Assembly (NCBI GenBank): GCA_946406115.1
Contig: OX291548.1
Coordinates: 9,040,373 to 9,104,372 of the forward strand
Source of the DNA: Apoda limacodes
Taxonomy: Eukaryota; Arthropoda; Insecta; Lepidoptera; Limacodidae
Direction: 5' to 3'
DNA: 64,000 nucleotides
Every line of letters starts with the position of its first letter. Position 1 is the stretch's first letter. This document shows positions 51,201-54,093 of this stretch, piece after piece. The notes under the pieces are model-generated. The model did no database searches, was not told the DNA's origin, and saw only the letters and a list, made by a program, of their open reading frames with translations. A program made the translations under genes and the position numbers.

Positions 51201-53298
51201 TAATAATGAAATGTAAATAAATAATTGAACAACTTTTTAGGGTTCAGTACCCATTAGTAAGCGTACTCTGTGTGTCTGTAGCACCGACCTTTAATGGACT
51301 CTATTTTAGAGCCGTAACGGTTTTCCATCAATTCAGAAAAAAACGCATAATTGCTAAGAATTATTCATGATGCATTGTGTTAATTTGTTGTATATGATTT
51401 AGTTTTATATTGTATGGTGGTACGGAACCTTACTCTTACTTGAAAAATTTTATTATTAATTTTAGTTCTTCATTTCACACTGTATTTAACATTTTTTTTT
51501 ATTTCTTGTAAATACATTGTATATTGTATTTGTCCATTTCTTGTACATTCAGTCAGTCTTATTGTAAGCTAGGTGCTGAAAATGTCTTTTTTGTTGTGCA
51601 CAAATGTACAAAATTATACGCATTTAATATTGCTAAGTTTATATCACATTACTTTATTTCTTTGTAATTATACTTTAAATTATTGCAGTAAAACCTGCTT
51701 GTGTATGTACAGTCTGTTATTATAATAAAGGGATTATTTTTTTTTAAAGTTGTATATTTATTATTGTACTATTTACTGCGTTTCTTACATTAAATGCAAT
51801 TTTGATAAGTTACTCGGTAAGTAGTATGAAAGGTACAAAGGTTTTTATAAATATATACATGTATACAATGCGTAACAGAATAGGTATACTAAATCAGCAT
51901 CACCATAAAGCCCTTAGAGTATGTACGCTTTTAGCAAAGTGGTGGTGTATGGTTATTCCATACAAATATAAATTTAGGAGCTAAGGAAGGTTGTTGAACC
52001 CTGAAATCAGCTGATGGGTTAATTTTGTGATGGCTGCTTAGTATCCATATTTTGTAACACGCGTGTATGTGTGGTACAAATACATCTTGAATTCCGAAGC
52101 TCAACTAACTTTATTTTAATACGAATATGCATTGAAACTACATGAGTTACATTGGATTGGTGTAAGATCTAACTAATTGGCATGGAATTTAACTTTGGAA
52201 TGGTATTAATAATCGTTGTTCCTCGAGCAGTGTGGCGGACGCTCAGCATGCGTTGGTCAGATTGGCGCAGTGTAAGTACAAACAGTACGTCTTTGCGCTC
52301 TCGAGAAGAAATAAAGCAAAAACCTTCAGACTTCAACACAGCGTCGCTATTTCCTTTTTTTTAATTATGATGACAGGATTGTTTTTATAACTTCTCGTGA
52401 GTTGTAGTTGTTACTTACATCCGCTTTGCATGTTGCTTCTTACATAAGATGGGTGGTTTTAGGTGCTGAATGTATCACGCTTTACTAATTTTTCTTACAC
52501 TTAGTTCACAAATTCACTTGATTATGTCTATTTTGAAGAATTACCTCGGATTGTAGTTTATTTTATAAGAAATACATCGATTTGGGAATATTTCAGATAA
52601 TAAGTTTTAATTATCAAATTAAAAAATTAGAATACAATTTAGCTAAGTTTTTTCTAGCGTTTTAGTGAATTTCGAAATTATATTTATTTAGAAATTGAGA
52701 AGTCCCAAATCCCAAAAACTAACATATGAAGTTTATTCCTGAATCGACTGGTATTTTCGGACCCCGTAATTTGTTATAATCGCGCGTGGCCCGTGTCGTG
52801 TGAGGATTGTATTCGGTTGTGACGGCGCGCTCTGTATGGCAGTCTCACGGAGACGGCGCGGCTTCTGCAGAACGTGCGCAGCGTGTTCACTCGCCGCTCC
52901 GCCACGCGCGCTGAAATGGAAATCGAGCTGTCGCGTGAGTATCAAACCCCACCTGAGCACTACATACGCGCCTAAACGCACCATAGAAGAACACTATTTG
53001 TAACTAAAAATCAGGCAATACGGAATAATGGAATTGGGCTCAAAAGGATAAGTGTTTTTTGTAACTAAATATCTGGATTACACTAAAATTCTAGCACACA
53101 AATTATGTTTTGTTTTTATATTCACAGTTTTTTTCATTGTGATTAGCGTTTTAAAGTTGTGAAGCATTAAGTTAATTAAAATGTTTGCTTCCTGTCGCAG
53201 ATGGGTTTGCTTTCTCTCAAGAGGAAGGCGGGAGCGTGTCGCAAACAGACGTCATTCGTGCGTACGACACAAGCCAGCCGAGGCACTTCCGCTCCTGA
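9731..53298 (+). CDS. ATP8A: P4-ATPase phospholipid flippase, ATP8A class (gene span, long isoform, 5'-incomplete)
   Basis: P4-ATPases of this class move aminophospholipids, mainly phosphatidylserine, from the outer to the cytosolic leaflet of Golgi, endosomal or plasma membranes, normally with a CDC50/TMEM30 subunit. The coding exons are 9731-9914, 10844-11004, 14101-14298, 16073-16197, 20688-20840, 21264-21373, 22087-22260, 25826-26003, 27392-27565, 28241-28416, 29019-29150, 29932-30090, 31852-32049, 32899-33057, 33401-33537, 36026-36146, 37312-37503, 38219-38337, 39472-39606, 42026-42121, 52843-52934 and 53201-53298. They encode 1089 residues with no stop. Counting from the first full codon, visible motifs are DGET (129-132), PISL in TM4 (296-299), DKTGTLT (from 349), KGAD (493-496), TGD (609-611), GDGAND (724-729) and GFAFSQEE (1059-1066). 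Every exon is flanked by AG and GT, and the phases agree. The family is about 1150-1200 residues long, so the N-terminus is missing from the window. Class assignment is by remembered similarity, not a search. Confidence 0.95.
10010..10489 (+). mobile_element. Lep1-like Helitron, diverged
   Basis: Contains CTGTTTGTATGTATGTTCGG, a TTCAAATTTGGCACGAAT phrase and a 3' end GCGGGCAGCAGCTAGTA, matching the Lep1-type layout. It lies in the ATP8A intron between 9914 and 10844. Confidence 0.55.
10844..11004 (+). CDS. ATP8A: ATP8A coding exon: start of actuator domain
   Basis: Encodes [20 protein letters not shown] and continues to PADLVLLAS. This is the cytosolic stretch after TM2 that begins the A-domain. 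Acceptor ttttacag, donor GTAATT. It ends in phase 2, and its AG plus the first C of the next exon makes Ser. Confidence 0.94.
11060..11230 (+). mobile_element. RTE-type LINE, 3' terminal fragment
   Basis: Encodes [19 protein letters not shown] and a stop (11151-11208), the typical end of a lepidopteran RTE-like ORF. An ATACATA-rich tail follows. Confidence 0.7.
11560..13400 (+). mobile_element. Non-LTR retrotransposon (CR1/Daphne-like), 5'-truncated
   Basis: Begins in the linker before the RT domain ([11 protein letters not shown] near 11610) and runs through a nearly intact RT to a C-terminal region. It is inserted in the ATP8A intron between 11004 and 14101, in the same orientation as the gene. 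The endonuclease is absent. Confidence 0.8.
11658..13360 (+). pseudogene. LINE reverse transcriptase, frameshifted near its end
   Basis: One frame runs 11658-12839 (393 codons; no real start, 5'-truncated) with [49 protein letters not shown] and [10 protein letters not shown] shift near 12830 leads to 12829-13101 ([20 protein letters not shown]). Another near 13085 leads to 13082-13360 with [20 protein letters not shown]. Motif order is normal for a LINE RT. The clade is uncertain. Confidence 0.82.
13401..14100. other. Intron remainder with (TG)n, no gene seen
   Basis: Contains a short TG microsatellite at about 13700-13720 and otherwise unremarkable AT-rich sequence up to the acceptor of the DGET exon. 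Confidence 0.5.
14101..14298 (+). CDS. ATP8A: ATP8A coding exon: DGET actuator loop
   Basis: Encodes [20 protein letters not shown] and continues to [13 protein letters not shown] is the P4-type counterpart of the TGES dephosphorylation loop of other P-type ATPases. Acceptor tttttccag, donor GTAAGT, ending in phase 2. Confidence 0.96.
14450..15010 (-). repeat. Copy related to the left arm of the long-TIR element
   Basis: Inverted relative to 5385-5720. It shares TACGTCTGCTGTGTAATATT, a CTCGAGAG spacer and GCAATCTGAAAAACAATAG. The TACGTCTGCT segment occurs twice (about 14714 and 14850). It includes a TA run at 14680-14701. Confidence 0.55.
15011..16072. other. ATP8A intron, nothing recognised
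   Basis: AT-rich. The reverse-strand open frame near 15524-15739 has no recognisable features. Confidence 0.5.
16073..16197 (+). CDS. ATP8A: ATP8A coding exon: end of actuator domain
   Basis: Encodes [20 protein letters not shown] through [17 protein letters not shown], a strongly conserved P4-ATPase block. Of two adjacent AG dinucleotides, 16071-16072 keeps frame with the previous exon (AA plus A gives Lys). The donor is GTATGT and the exon ends in phase 1. Confidence 0.94.
16198..17561. other. ATP8A intron, nothing recognised
   Basis: AT-rich, with a GC-richer patch at about 16990-17290 that I cannot identify and a small imperfect palindrome GCACTCCCGGAGTGC near 17527. Confidence 0.45.
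17562..17690 (-). repeat. tRNA-derived SINE, 3' part (second copy)
   Basis: Shares CACACAGCGCCGTCTGGTCC and GCAAAGCTTGTGCTATGGAT with 4378-4510, in the same orientation. Confidence 0.65.
17813..18000. mobile_element. Hairpin MITE-like element
   Basis: Two arms of about 55-70 bp face each other. The left reads CCGTAAAATGACAGCTAACA..AGAAATAAGATAAACATTGCG and the right is its near reverse complement (CGCAATGTATATCTTATTTC..TTTTTACGG). The loop is about 40 bp. No transposase. Confidence 0.75.
18216..20593 (-). mobile_element. Jockey-clade LINE, 5'-truncated, with poly(A) and target-site duplication
   Basis: AGCACAATT occurs at both borders (18216-18224 and 20585-20593), consistent with a target-site duplication. 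The 3' end on the minus strand is a poly(A) of about 35, seen as poly(T) at 18223-18257. The interior is GC-rich and unlike the host intron. The endonuclease is missing, so the copy stopped short on insertion, but the RT frame has no stop. It is antisense to ATP8A in the intron before exon 20688. Confidence 0.92.
18357..20591 (-). CDS. Jockey LINE ORF2 reverse transcriptase (5'-truncated, uninterrupted)
   Basis: An open frame of 744 codons whose first few codons are target-site sequence, so the start is not genuine. Reverse transcriptase motifs are in order: [13 protein letters not shown] (193-205), [15 protein letters not shown] (253-267), [13 protein letters not shown] (326-338), [14 protein letters not shown] (383-396) and YADDTALY (414-421) with the catalytic aspartates. 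The C-terminal region is arginine- and proline-rich. A full ORF2 would also carry an N-terminal endonuclease, which is lost. A young copy is suggested by the intact frame. Confidence 0.9.
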   Translation of the reverse strand: MCYVAIDSLTSHLTATVGECSRQVPVGDYHHLILPQHIRSLMTERNAARRARDRAPTIENKARFNDLHRRVRTAVAELRAQRFGDLMENISPSHQAYWHLARALKSETANSLPPLTRPNNSVPAFNDDEKADCLASSLQAQCALSTQPFDPDHVREVDGEVERRTSLPPQDPLPPVTVDEVIQVIKDLRPRKSPGADGISNDILKRLTLPLICLLVAIFNAAMEHCIFPSQWKDAIVIGIHKPGKARTEPSSYRPISLLKALGKLYERLLLARLRNSIVSRGILIDEQFGFRAKHSCVHQVLRITEHILTGFQPALGKTRHTGAVFFDVAKAFDKVWHNGLIFKLYNFQLPDRLVLIIRDYLSNRSFRYRVEGTLSSPRPIEAGVPQGSVLAPVLYLLYTNDIPKTIGTQLALYADDTALYTTDRQVSRITERLQSAITALGEWFRKWRIEVNPDKSSAVLFTTGSPPRPTSLSLFGRAIPWQNKTKYLGVTMDRRLNFHAHTKIVRDRAAFVLGRLYPMIGKYSKMSLRNKLNLYTTCIRPILAYASVVFALSKRNLHKLQTLQNRFLRAASGASWYVRNADLHRDFELPTIPQYFKDLAVRFFERTQNHPNRLVVQSTTYIPPDRPRRGRKTILRRPRHVLTSPDDDLAVRIARLVSTTSTPNRASLQTRRRRPRVRRRPQGYTRYQRVPGRFSPPLNRNRTRVTGNSPPGGDSPSGSRLTPVEGTPPRATTQVEASPAGSP
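20688..20840 (+). CDS. ATP8A: ATP8A coding exon: TM3
   Basis: Encodes [20 protein letters not shown] followed by a hydrophobic run (TM3) ending [18 protein letters not shown]. It starts about 100 bp after the 5' end of the Jockey LINE inserted in the preceding intron. Acceptor attgcag, donor GTGAGT, ending in phase 1. Confidence 0.94.
21264..21373 (+). CDS. ATP8A: ATP8A coding exon: TM4 with PISL
   Basis: Encodes [20 protein letters not shown], then [17 protein letters not shown]. The TM4 PISL motif marks flippases: the isoleucine forms the hydrophobic gate, where cation pumps have PEGL. Acceptor tttgttacag, donor GTAAAT, ending in phase 0. Confidence 0.95.
21374..22086. other. ATP8A intron with unidentified GC-richer block
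   Basis: From about 21540 to 22020 the base composition is clearly richer in G and C than the surroundings, but no protein or repeat was recognised on either strand. Confidence 0.4.
22087..22260 (+). CDS. ATP8A: ATP8A coding exon: DKTGTLT phosphorylation site
   Basis: Encodes 58 residues including [20 protein letters not shown] and the catalytic DKTGTLT. The aspartate codon at 22201-22203 forms the aspartyl-phosphate intermediate. Acceptor tttttag, donor GTAACT, phase 0 at both ends. It joins KRCSIAE directly to IIYEVPKEN of the next exon with no obvious missing piece. Confidence 0.97.
22261..23900. other. ATP8A intron, unidentified
   Basis: A GC-richer part at 22560-22990 contains a 168-codon minus-strand open frame without recognisable motifs. 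The rest is AT-rich. Confidence 0.4.
23910..24300. repeat. Lepidopteran dispersed repeat / RTE-like LINE 3' remnant
   Basis: Contains AGAGGTCCTATGGCCACCTT near 23931, then CTTTACTGTGAAGGAAAATA and AGGAAACCTGCATACG near 24142-24182. These are phrases I know from abundant lepidopteran repeat copies. No coding capacity. Confidence 0.45.
25034..25364 (+). repeat. Two imperfect direct copies of a ~126-bp unit
   Basis: Copy 1 (25034-25159) and copy 2 (25238-25364) share TACTGAAAGT.GGCAATC.CGCGTTGGATTGTCA and end AGAAAACTT.CCAGA.ATG.ATAG. The whole block is open in one frame (25035-25364), but I see no protein signature. Confidence 0.75.
25372..25440 (-). repeat. CR1-type LINE 3' end fragment
   Basis: Contains GGCCCGCCTGATGTTAAGCG followed by GTCACGACAGC, the conserved 3' end also seen at 38.0, 38.4 and 48.5 kb. 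Confidence 0.45.
25826..26003 (+). CDS. ATP8A: ATP8A coding exon: nucleotide-binding domain, first part
   Basis: Encodes IIYEVPKEN through [15 protein letters not shown] to YQAASP. The donor GTGTGT follows a split Gly/Asp codon: its final G plus AC of the next exon restores the family motif AASPDERALV. The acceptor is tatccacag. Confidence 0.94.
26660..27350 (+). repeat. Lepidopteran dispersed repeat ending GGAACCCTCGGTGCGCGAG
   Basis: Contains two related modules (AAAACCTATG.AGT.CTT.CCGTTG..CTA at about 26884 and 27168) and ends GGTCGGAACCCTCGGTGCGC. An inverted relative lies at 62820-63350. Confidence 0.6.
27392..27565 (+). CDS. ATP8A: ATP8A coding exon: nucleotide-binding domain, middle
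   Basis: Encodes [20 protein letters not shown] through [20 protein letters not shown] to [14 protein letters not shown] is the N-domain block whose phenylalanine stacks on the adenine of ATP. Acceptor tatttttcag, donor GTATGT, ending in phase 1. Confidence 0.95.
27566..28240. other. ATP8A intron, nothing recognised
   Basis: AT-rich sequence with no repeat or ORF of note. Confidence 0.5.
28241..28416 (+). CDS. ATP8A: ATP8A coding exon: KGAD nucleotide-binding motif
   Basis: Encodes [20 protein letters not shown] through [20 protein letters not shown] to FYK. KGAD contains the lysine that contacts ATP. Acceptor gttattag, donor GTATTC, ending in phase 0. Confidence 0.95.
28417..29018. other. 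ATP8A intron, nothing recognised
   Basis: Contains a 90-codon open frame (28623-28895) with no motif or composition suggesting a gene. Confidence 0.45.
29019..29150 (+). CDS. ATP8A: ATP8A coding exon: N/P-domain linker
   Basis: Exactly 44 codons, beginning [20 protein letters not shown] and ending [14 protein letters not shown], the conserved return into the P-domain. Phase 0 at both ends, acceptor ttgcatag, donor GTAATT. Confidence 0.94.
29151..29931. other. ATP8A intron with short dispersed-repeat pieces
   Basis: AT-rich. GGTTCAGTACCCAAAGGGAG (29479) and CGACTCGCACTTAACGGGTT (29831) are small pieces of dispersed repeats also found at 26.7 and 62.4 kb. Confidence 0.45.
29932..30090 (+). 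CDS. ATP8A: ATP8A coding exon: TGDKQET P-domain motif
   Basis: 53 codons encoding [20 protein letters not shown] followed by [16 protein letters not shown] and ending IILSEDSLD. The TGD motif lies in the P-domain beside the phosphorylated aspartate. Phase 0 at both ends, acceptor atttattag, donor GTAAGT. Confidence 0.96.
30385..31447 (+). mobile_element. Possible solo LTR
   Basis: Starts TGTAACGGAACGACCG and ends near TAATATACA, resembling TG..CA LTR ends. It has a TATA-like TTTATATATACAACG at about 30703, a GC-rich transcribed-like part (30740-31100) and AATAAAAG at about 31111. No second copy and no clear target duplication were found, so the borders are tentative. Confidence 0.35.
31466..31526. 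repeat. Strong hairpin, 17-bp arms
   Basis: TCGTCAATCTTAGGCGA (31466-31482) and TCGCCTAAGACTGACGA (31510-31526) are reverse complements at 16 of 17 positions with a 27-base loop. Confidence 0.85.
31852..32049 (+). CDS. ATP8A: ATP8A coding exon: P-domain, IDGKTLKYA block
   Basis: 66 codons beginning [20 protein letters not shown] and ending [14 protein letters not shown], with [10 protein letters not shown] in the middle. The start was placed at the AG of aaaatatag because NTRE matches the family where it follows SLD; a later AG would drop these residues. The acceptor has a weak polypyrimidine tract. Donor GTAAGT, phase 0. Confidence 0.92.
32050..32898. other. ATP8A intron, nothing recognised
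   Basis: AT-rich intron between the IDGKTLKYA and GDGAND exons. No repeat family recognised. Confidence 0.5.
32899..33057 (+). CDS. ATP8A: ATP8A coding exon: GDGAND hinge
   Basis: 53 codons encoding [20 protein letters not shown] followed by [17 protein letters not shown] and ending [16 protein letters not shown] is the Mg2+-coordinating hinge motif of P-type ATPases. Phase 0 at both ends, acceptor caatcag, donor GTATAT. Confidence 0.96.
33401..33537 (+). CDS. ATP8A: ATP8A coding exon: TM5
   Basis: Encodes [20 protein letters not shown] then TM5 with [15 protein letters not shown]. The lysine of FYKN is a conserved lipid-transport residue in flippase TM5. Acceptor ttgtctag, donor GTGAGT. 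It ends in phase 2, and TG plus G of the next exon makes Trp. Confidence 0.95.
33856..34194 (+). other. Unrecognised 112-codon open frame in intron
   Basis: Begins [20 protein letters not shown] and includes [20 protein letters not shown]. The pattern of a helix followed by PL..DYL weakly recalls the start of harbinger-type transposase (HARBI1-like) proteins, but no catalytic motif is present. It may be a transposon remnant or chance. Confidence 0.25.
34451..34808 (+). repeat. Tandem duplication of a ~170-190-bp unit
   Basis: AGCAATATTTACCTACCT.ATATCACCTTA starts both copies (34451 and 34616). Both continue to CATGTGAATCCG and CGTCCGTCGAATGTCTATCT before diverging. Copy 2 is about 28 bases longer. 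Confidence 0.8.
34809..36025. other. ATP8A intron, nothing recognised
   Basis: AT-rich with no convincing ORF. A patch near 34990-35100 may be a dispersed repeat. Confidence 0.4.
36026..36146 (+). CDS. ATP8A: ATP8A coding exon: TM6
   Basis: Encodes [20 protein letters not shown] followed by [20 protein letters not shown]. This is the family-specific TM6 region (FERW..G.YNV.FTA.PP). Acceptor attttctag, donor GTAAGT, ending in phase 0. Confidence 0.95.
36243..36480 (+). repeat. Lep1-like Helitron fragment, 5' part
   Basis: Contains CTATCCTACTAATATTATTA, TTGTTACTCAACCACGCTTC and CGCTGGACGGATCGGGATGA, the 5' half of the Lep1-type core. The CTAG end is not present. Confidence 0.55.
36640..36791 (+). 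repeat. Dispersed repeat ending GTTGGCCGGTTTTT
   Basis: Shares GCGGTTAAATGCGTAGCACA and TATATTCTACGTTTGGTA..GAA.CC with 61015-61146 in the same orientation. It is a noncoding repeat despite an open frame. Confidence 0.6.
37312..37503 (+). CDS. ATP8A: ATP8A coding exon: TM7 and start of TM8
   Basis: 64 codons beginning [20 protein letters not shown]. They include the hydrophobic TM7 ([18 protein letters not shown]), a luminal loop and GNFVYT at the start of TM8. Acceptor acgtttcag, donor GTAAGT, phase 0 at both ends. Confidence 0.95.
37722..37945 (+). mobile_element. Lep1-like Helitron, short copy
   Basis: Starts TATTATAAATGCGAAAGTGT, contains GATGGAATTTGGCAAGG and ends GGGCGGAGCCTTTAGCAAAAG, close to the end of the copy at 1507-1897. 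Confidence 0.55.
38010..38160 (-). repeat. CR1-type LINE 3' end fragment
   Basis: Contains ATACCACTAAGGTGGCACAC and CATGATGGTAAGCGG, the conserved 3' end of a lepidopteran CR1-like LINE, just upstream of the TM8 exon. Confidence 0.6.
38219..38337 (+). CDS. ATP8A: ATP8A coding exon: TM8-TM9
   Basis: Encodes [20 protein letters not shown] then [19 protein letters not shown]. Acceptor ttcttacag, donor GTAATT. It ends in phase 2, with AG plus T of the next exon making Ser. Confidence 0.95.
38391..39000 (-). mobile_element. CR1-type LINE, 3' part
   Basis: Starts (as its 3' end) with ATACCACTAAGGTGGCAAAC and CGGCCCGCCTGATGGTAAAC. The minus strand encodes [20 protein letters not shown] near 38937, matching the region after the RT domain of CR1-like LINEs. 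The frame is interrupted repeatedly. It is antisense in the ATP8A intron after exon 38337. Confidence 0.7.
39472..39606 (+). CDS. ATP8A: ATP8A coding exon: TM10
   Basis: Encodes [20 protein letters not shown] then [20 protein letters not shown], the last transmembrane helix. Acceptor tttgttacag, donor GTAAGT, ending in phase 2. Confidence 0.94.
39967..40232 (-). mobile_element. Lep1-like Helitron, minus orientation
   Basis: The reverse complement starts TATCCATACTAATATTAAAA, contains ACCGTTGAATC..GAAATTTGGTATGG and ends GGGGGCAGAAGCTAGTT. This is a nearly full copy of the Lep1 layout. Confidence 0.7.
40260..42025. other. ATP8A intron, nothing recognised
   Basis: Very AT-rich apart from a GC-richer unidentified patch at 40355-40520. 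No gene-like block before the exon at 42026. Confidence 0.45.
42026..42121 (+). CDS. ATP8A: ATP8A coding exon: cytosolic segment after TM10; branch point for alternative 3' ends
   Basis: Encodes [20 protein letters not shown] then [11 protein letters not shown]. It matches the amphipathic segment after TM10 in the family. The donor GTGAGT leaves TC, and exons at 45994, 52231 and 52843 can each complete this as a Ser codon. It is therefore the last exon shared by the possible isoforms. Confidence 0.9.
42239..43186. mobile_element. Foldback element with ~180-bp terminal inverted repeats
   Basis: The left arm (42239 to about 42418) starts CCAGAGCGATCAGAC and contains CTTAGGTTCTCAGTAGCGTC, CTCGCCTTGTGACACCTTGG and AAAAATAAGAGTTA. 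The right arm (about 43010-43186) is its close reverse complement. The interior of about 590 bp is AT-rich without an ORF. Confidence 0.85.
43205..43445. repeat. Degenerate tandem array rich in AACTCGTTGGTTAC
   Basis: Four to five irregular units of about 55-65 bp, each with a GTCATAACTCGT-like start, GGTTACC and a C/AACAAGTTACAA-like end. Units contain inverted TAACT/AGTTA pairs. It directly follows the foldback element. Confidence 0.6.
43446..45993. other. ATP8A intron, nothing recognised
   Basis: AT-rich, with poly(T) and short TG or TA runs. No exon-like block until the alternative terminal exon at 45994. Confidence 0.45.
45994..46177 (+). CDS. ATP8A: ATP8A alternative terminal exon without the GFAFSQEE tail (candidate)
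   Basis: The acceptor gtgtcgcag is followed by an open stretch whose first base completes the TC left by the 42121 donor as Ser. It then encodes 60 residues, starting [16 protein letters not shown], passing [15 protein letters not shown] and ending at TGA 46175-46177. The stretch is visibly GC-rich inside an AT-rich intron of over 10 kb, as expected for exon sequence. The isoform would have a different C-terminus of 61 residues from the shared Ser, basic and lacking the autoinhibitory motif. Candidate polyadenylation signals (AATAAA) follow at 46425 and 46640. I do not recognise the tail, and transcript data are absent. Confidence 0.6.
46178..47280 (+). other. Possible 3' UTR of the alternative isoform, then plain intron
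   Basis: AT-rich sequence with AATAAA at 46425-46430 and 46640-46645, which could end the transcript using the 45994 exon. No gene otherwise. Confidence 0.35.
47290..47440 (+). repeat. tRNA-derived SINE
   Basis: TACGGCCTGTCGATTCGAGG is followed by a B box (AGTTCGATCCC at about 47332) and CGCGCAGGACAAAT. This is a familiar lepidopteran SINE head with a T-rich variable tail. It does not fold as a complete tRNA gene. Confidence 0.6.
47480..48060 (-). mobile_element. CR1-like LINE, internally deleted
   Basis: The minus strand encodes [20 protein letters not shown] (about 47990-47930), the start of a CR1/R1-type RT domain. Further on it encodes [20 protein letters not shown] (about 47600-47540), which normally lies well after the catalytic YADD. 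Most of the RT core between these points is missing or unreadable. Confidence 0.65.
48490..48545 (-). repeat. CR1-type LINE 3' end fragment
   Basis: ATACCACTAAGCTGGCAAAC then GCGGTCCGCCTGATGG, the same 3' end as at 38.0 and 38.4 kb. Confidence 0.6.
48546..49600. other. Long ATP8A intron, nothing recognised
   Basis: Extremely AT-rich with no ORF or repeat family recognised. Confidence 0.5.
49603..50137. mobile_element. MITE-like element with ~45-bp inverted ends
   Basis: The left end (49603-49645) contains CTCTAGAGTGCACGCG and GGTACC..TGCACACGTGT. The right end (50091-50137) contains ACACGTGTGC, GTACCC and GTGCGTGTGCTCTAGTG in mirrored order with small gaps. The interior is AT-rich with a (TC)n run at about 49929-49945. 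Confidence 0.5.
50138..52230. other. ATP8A intron with a small dispersed-repeat piece
   Basis: AT-rich. A piece at 51238-51440 (GGGTTCAGTACCCATTAGTA and GTGGTACGGAACCTT) belongs to the dispersed repeat family seen at 62.4 kb. No exon-like block before 52231. Confidence 0.45.
52231..52271 (+). other. ATP8A: Possible 41-nt frame-shifting cassette exon of ATP8A
   Basis: A GC-rich 41-nt stretch lies between a plausible acceptor (gttgttcctcgagcag) and a perfect donor (GTAAGT) in otherwise AT-rich intron. In the phase left by exon 42026-42121 it reads [14 protein letters not shown]. At 41 nt its inclusion would move the next two exons to another frame, which is open through both. No transcript evidence; it could be chance. 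Confidence 0.35.
52843..52934 (+). CDS. ATP8A: ATP8A coding exon: C-terminal tail, [10 protein letters not shown]
   Basis: In phase with exon 42026-42121 it encodes [20 protein letters not shown] then [11 protein letters not shown], the conserved tail segment before the regulatory motif. The acceptor (gtatggcag) has a poor polypyrimidine tract, but frame and family similarity support it. Donor GTGAGT. The final C plus AT of the next exon makes His. Confidence 0.9.
53201..53298 (+). CDS. ATP8A: ATP8A terminal coding exon: GFAFSQEE regulatory tail
   Basis: Encodes [20 protein letters not shown] then [12 protein letters not shown] and stop TGA at 53296-53298. In mammalian ATP8A proteins the equivalent GYAFS motif docks in the catalytic domains and autoinhibits the pump; the same role here is inferred. 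GC-rich composition continues beyond the stop to about 53407. Acceptor cctgtcgcag. Confidence 0.93.
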
Positions 53299-53766
53299 GC
53301 TAGCGGCGGCCGACGCCGCTCTCACCTCTTCACGATATGCTGAAGGACAAAAGGGCGCGTCAGAAATGGGAACATACCTGCTATTGTACTCGATCGCTGC
53401 GATTTGAATGCATTGTAACACCAAATTTTCTATTGTATATACTTTCCATTTTACTTTTTTAAAATTAATCTTATGACAATCCTAATATTGTTAACAGGTT
53501 GAATTTAAAAATTTGTTCCTTATATAGTGAAAAATTACGTTTAAATAATTTCTGCAATATTATAATCTTGCTTTGCTAAAACTAATATTCTATGCAACCA
53601 CGGATAACAATTCACTGCATTAAAGAATCTCAAATGGTTTACTTTACAAAATAACATGTAATAGGACTTATTTATGGAAACTGTATTACAGTAAATCAAG
53701 CAAGTAGACAGAGGGGGTTTCCCCGAAAGTTTTAACAAATCAGATTTAAATCTAATCTAAAATAAA
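53299..53766 (+). other. ATP8A: ATP8A 3' untranslated region, candidate poly(A) signal
   Basis: AT-rich sequence after the stop codon, apart from the GC-rich first 110 bases, with AATAAA at 53761-53766. The true 3' end cannot be fixed from sequence and may lie elsewhere. Confidence 0.4.
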
Positions 53767-53930
53767 AAAATGCTTTTATTTTTAAAATAAAAAACTAAAC
53801 CATTAAAAATATACTACTTAACTTTGTTATTTTTTTATATTTTTCTTAAACTAAAAAATATAAGTACAAATCCAAAAAAAAAATTGTGGGCCACCTGAAG
53901 AGAAATCTTGACCACGGGCCTACAGTAAAT

Positions 53931-54093
53931 GCAAGGTAGCATTTTCAATGTAAGGTAGCATTCTCACGAAAATGTAAGGTAGCATTCTTACGAAAATGTG
54001 AGGTAGCCATCTAACGTAATTTTAAGGTAACATTCTTATTAAAATGTAAGGCAGCATTCTCGCGAAATTGTAAGGTTGCAATGTTACGAAAAT
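53931..54093 (+). repeat. 24-bp minisatellite, seven units
   Basis: The first unit is 19 bases and six further units are 24 bases, with consensus GTAAGGTAGCATTCTNACGAAAAT and one to six changes each. It starts about 630 bases after the ATP8A stop. Confidence 0.92.

Noticed and set aside
9731..53298. ATP8A as a pseudogene because of heavy transposon load
   Set aside because: All 22 exons keep frame, the splice sites are intact and the catalytic motifs are present. The insertions are confined to introns.
53931..54093. CRISPR-like array
   Set aside because: Units are contiguous, with no unique spacers, and the window is eukaryotic. It is a minisatellite.
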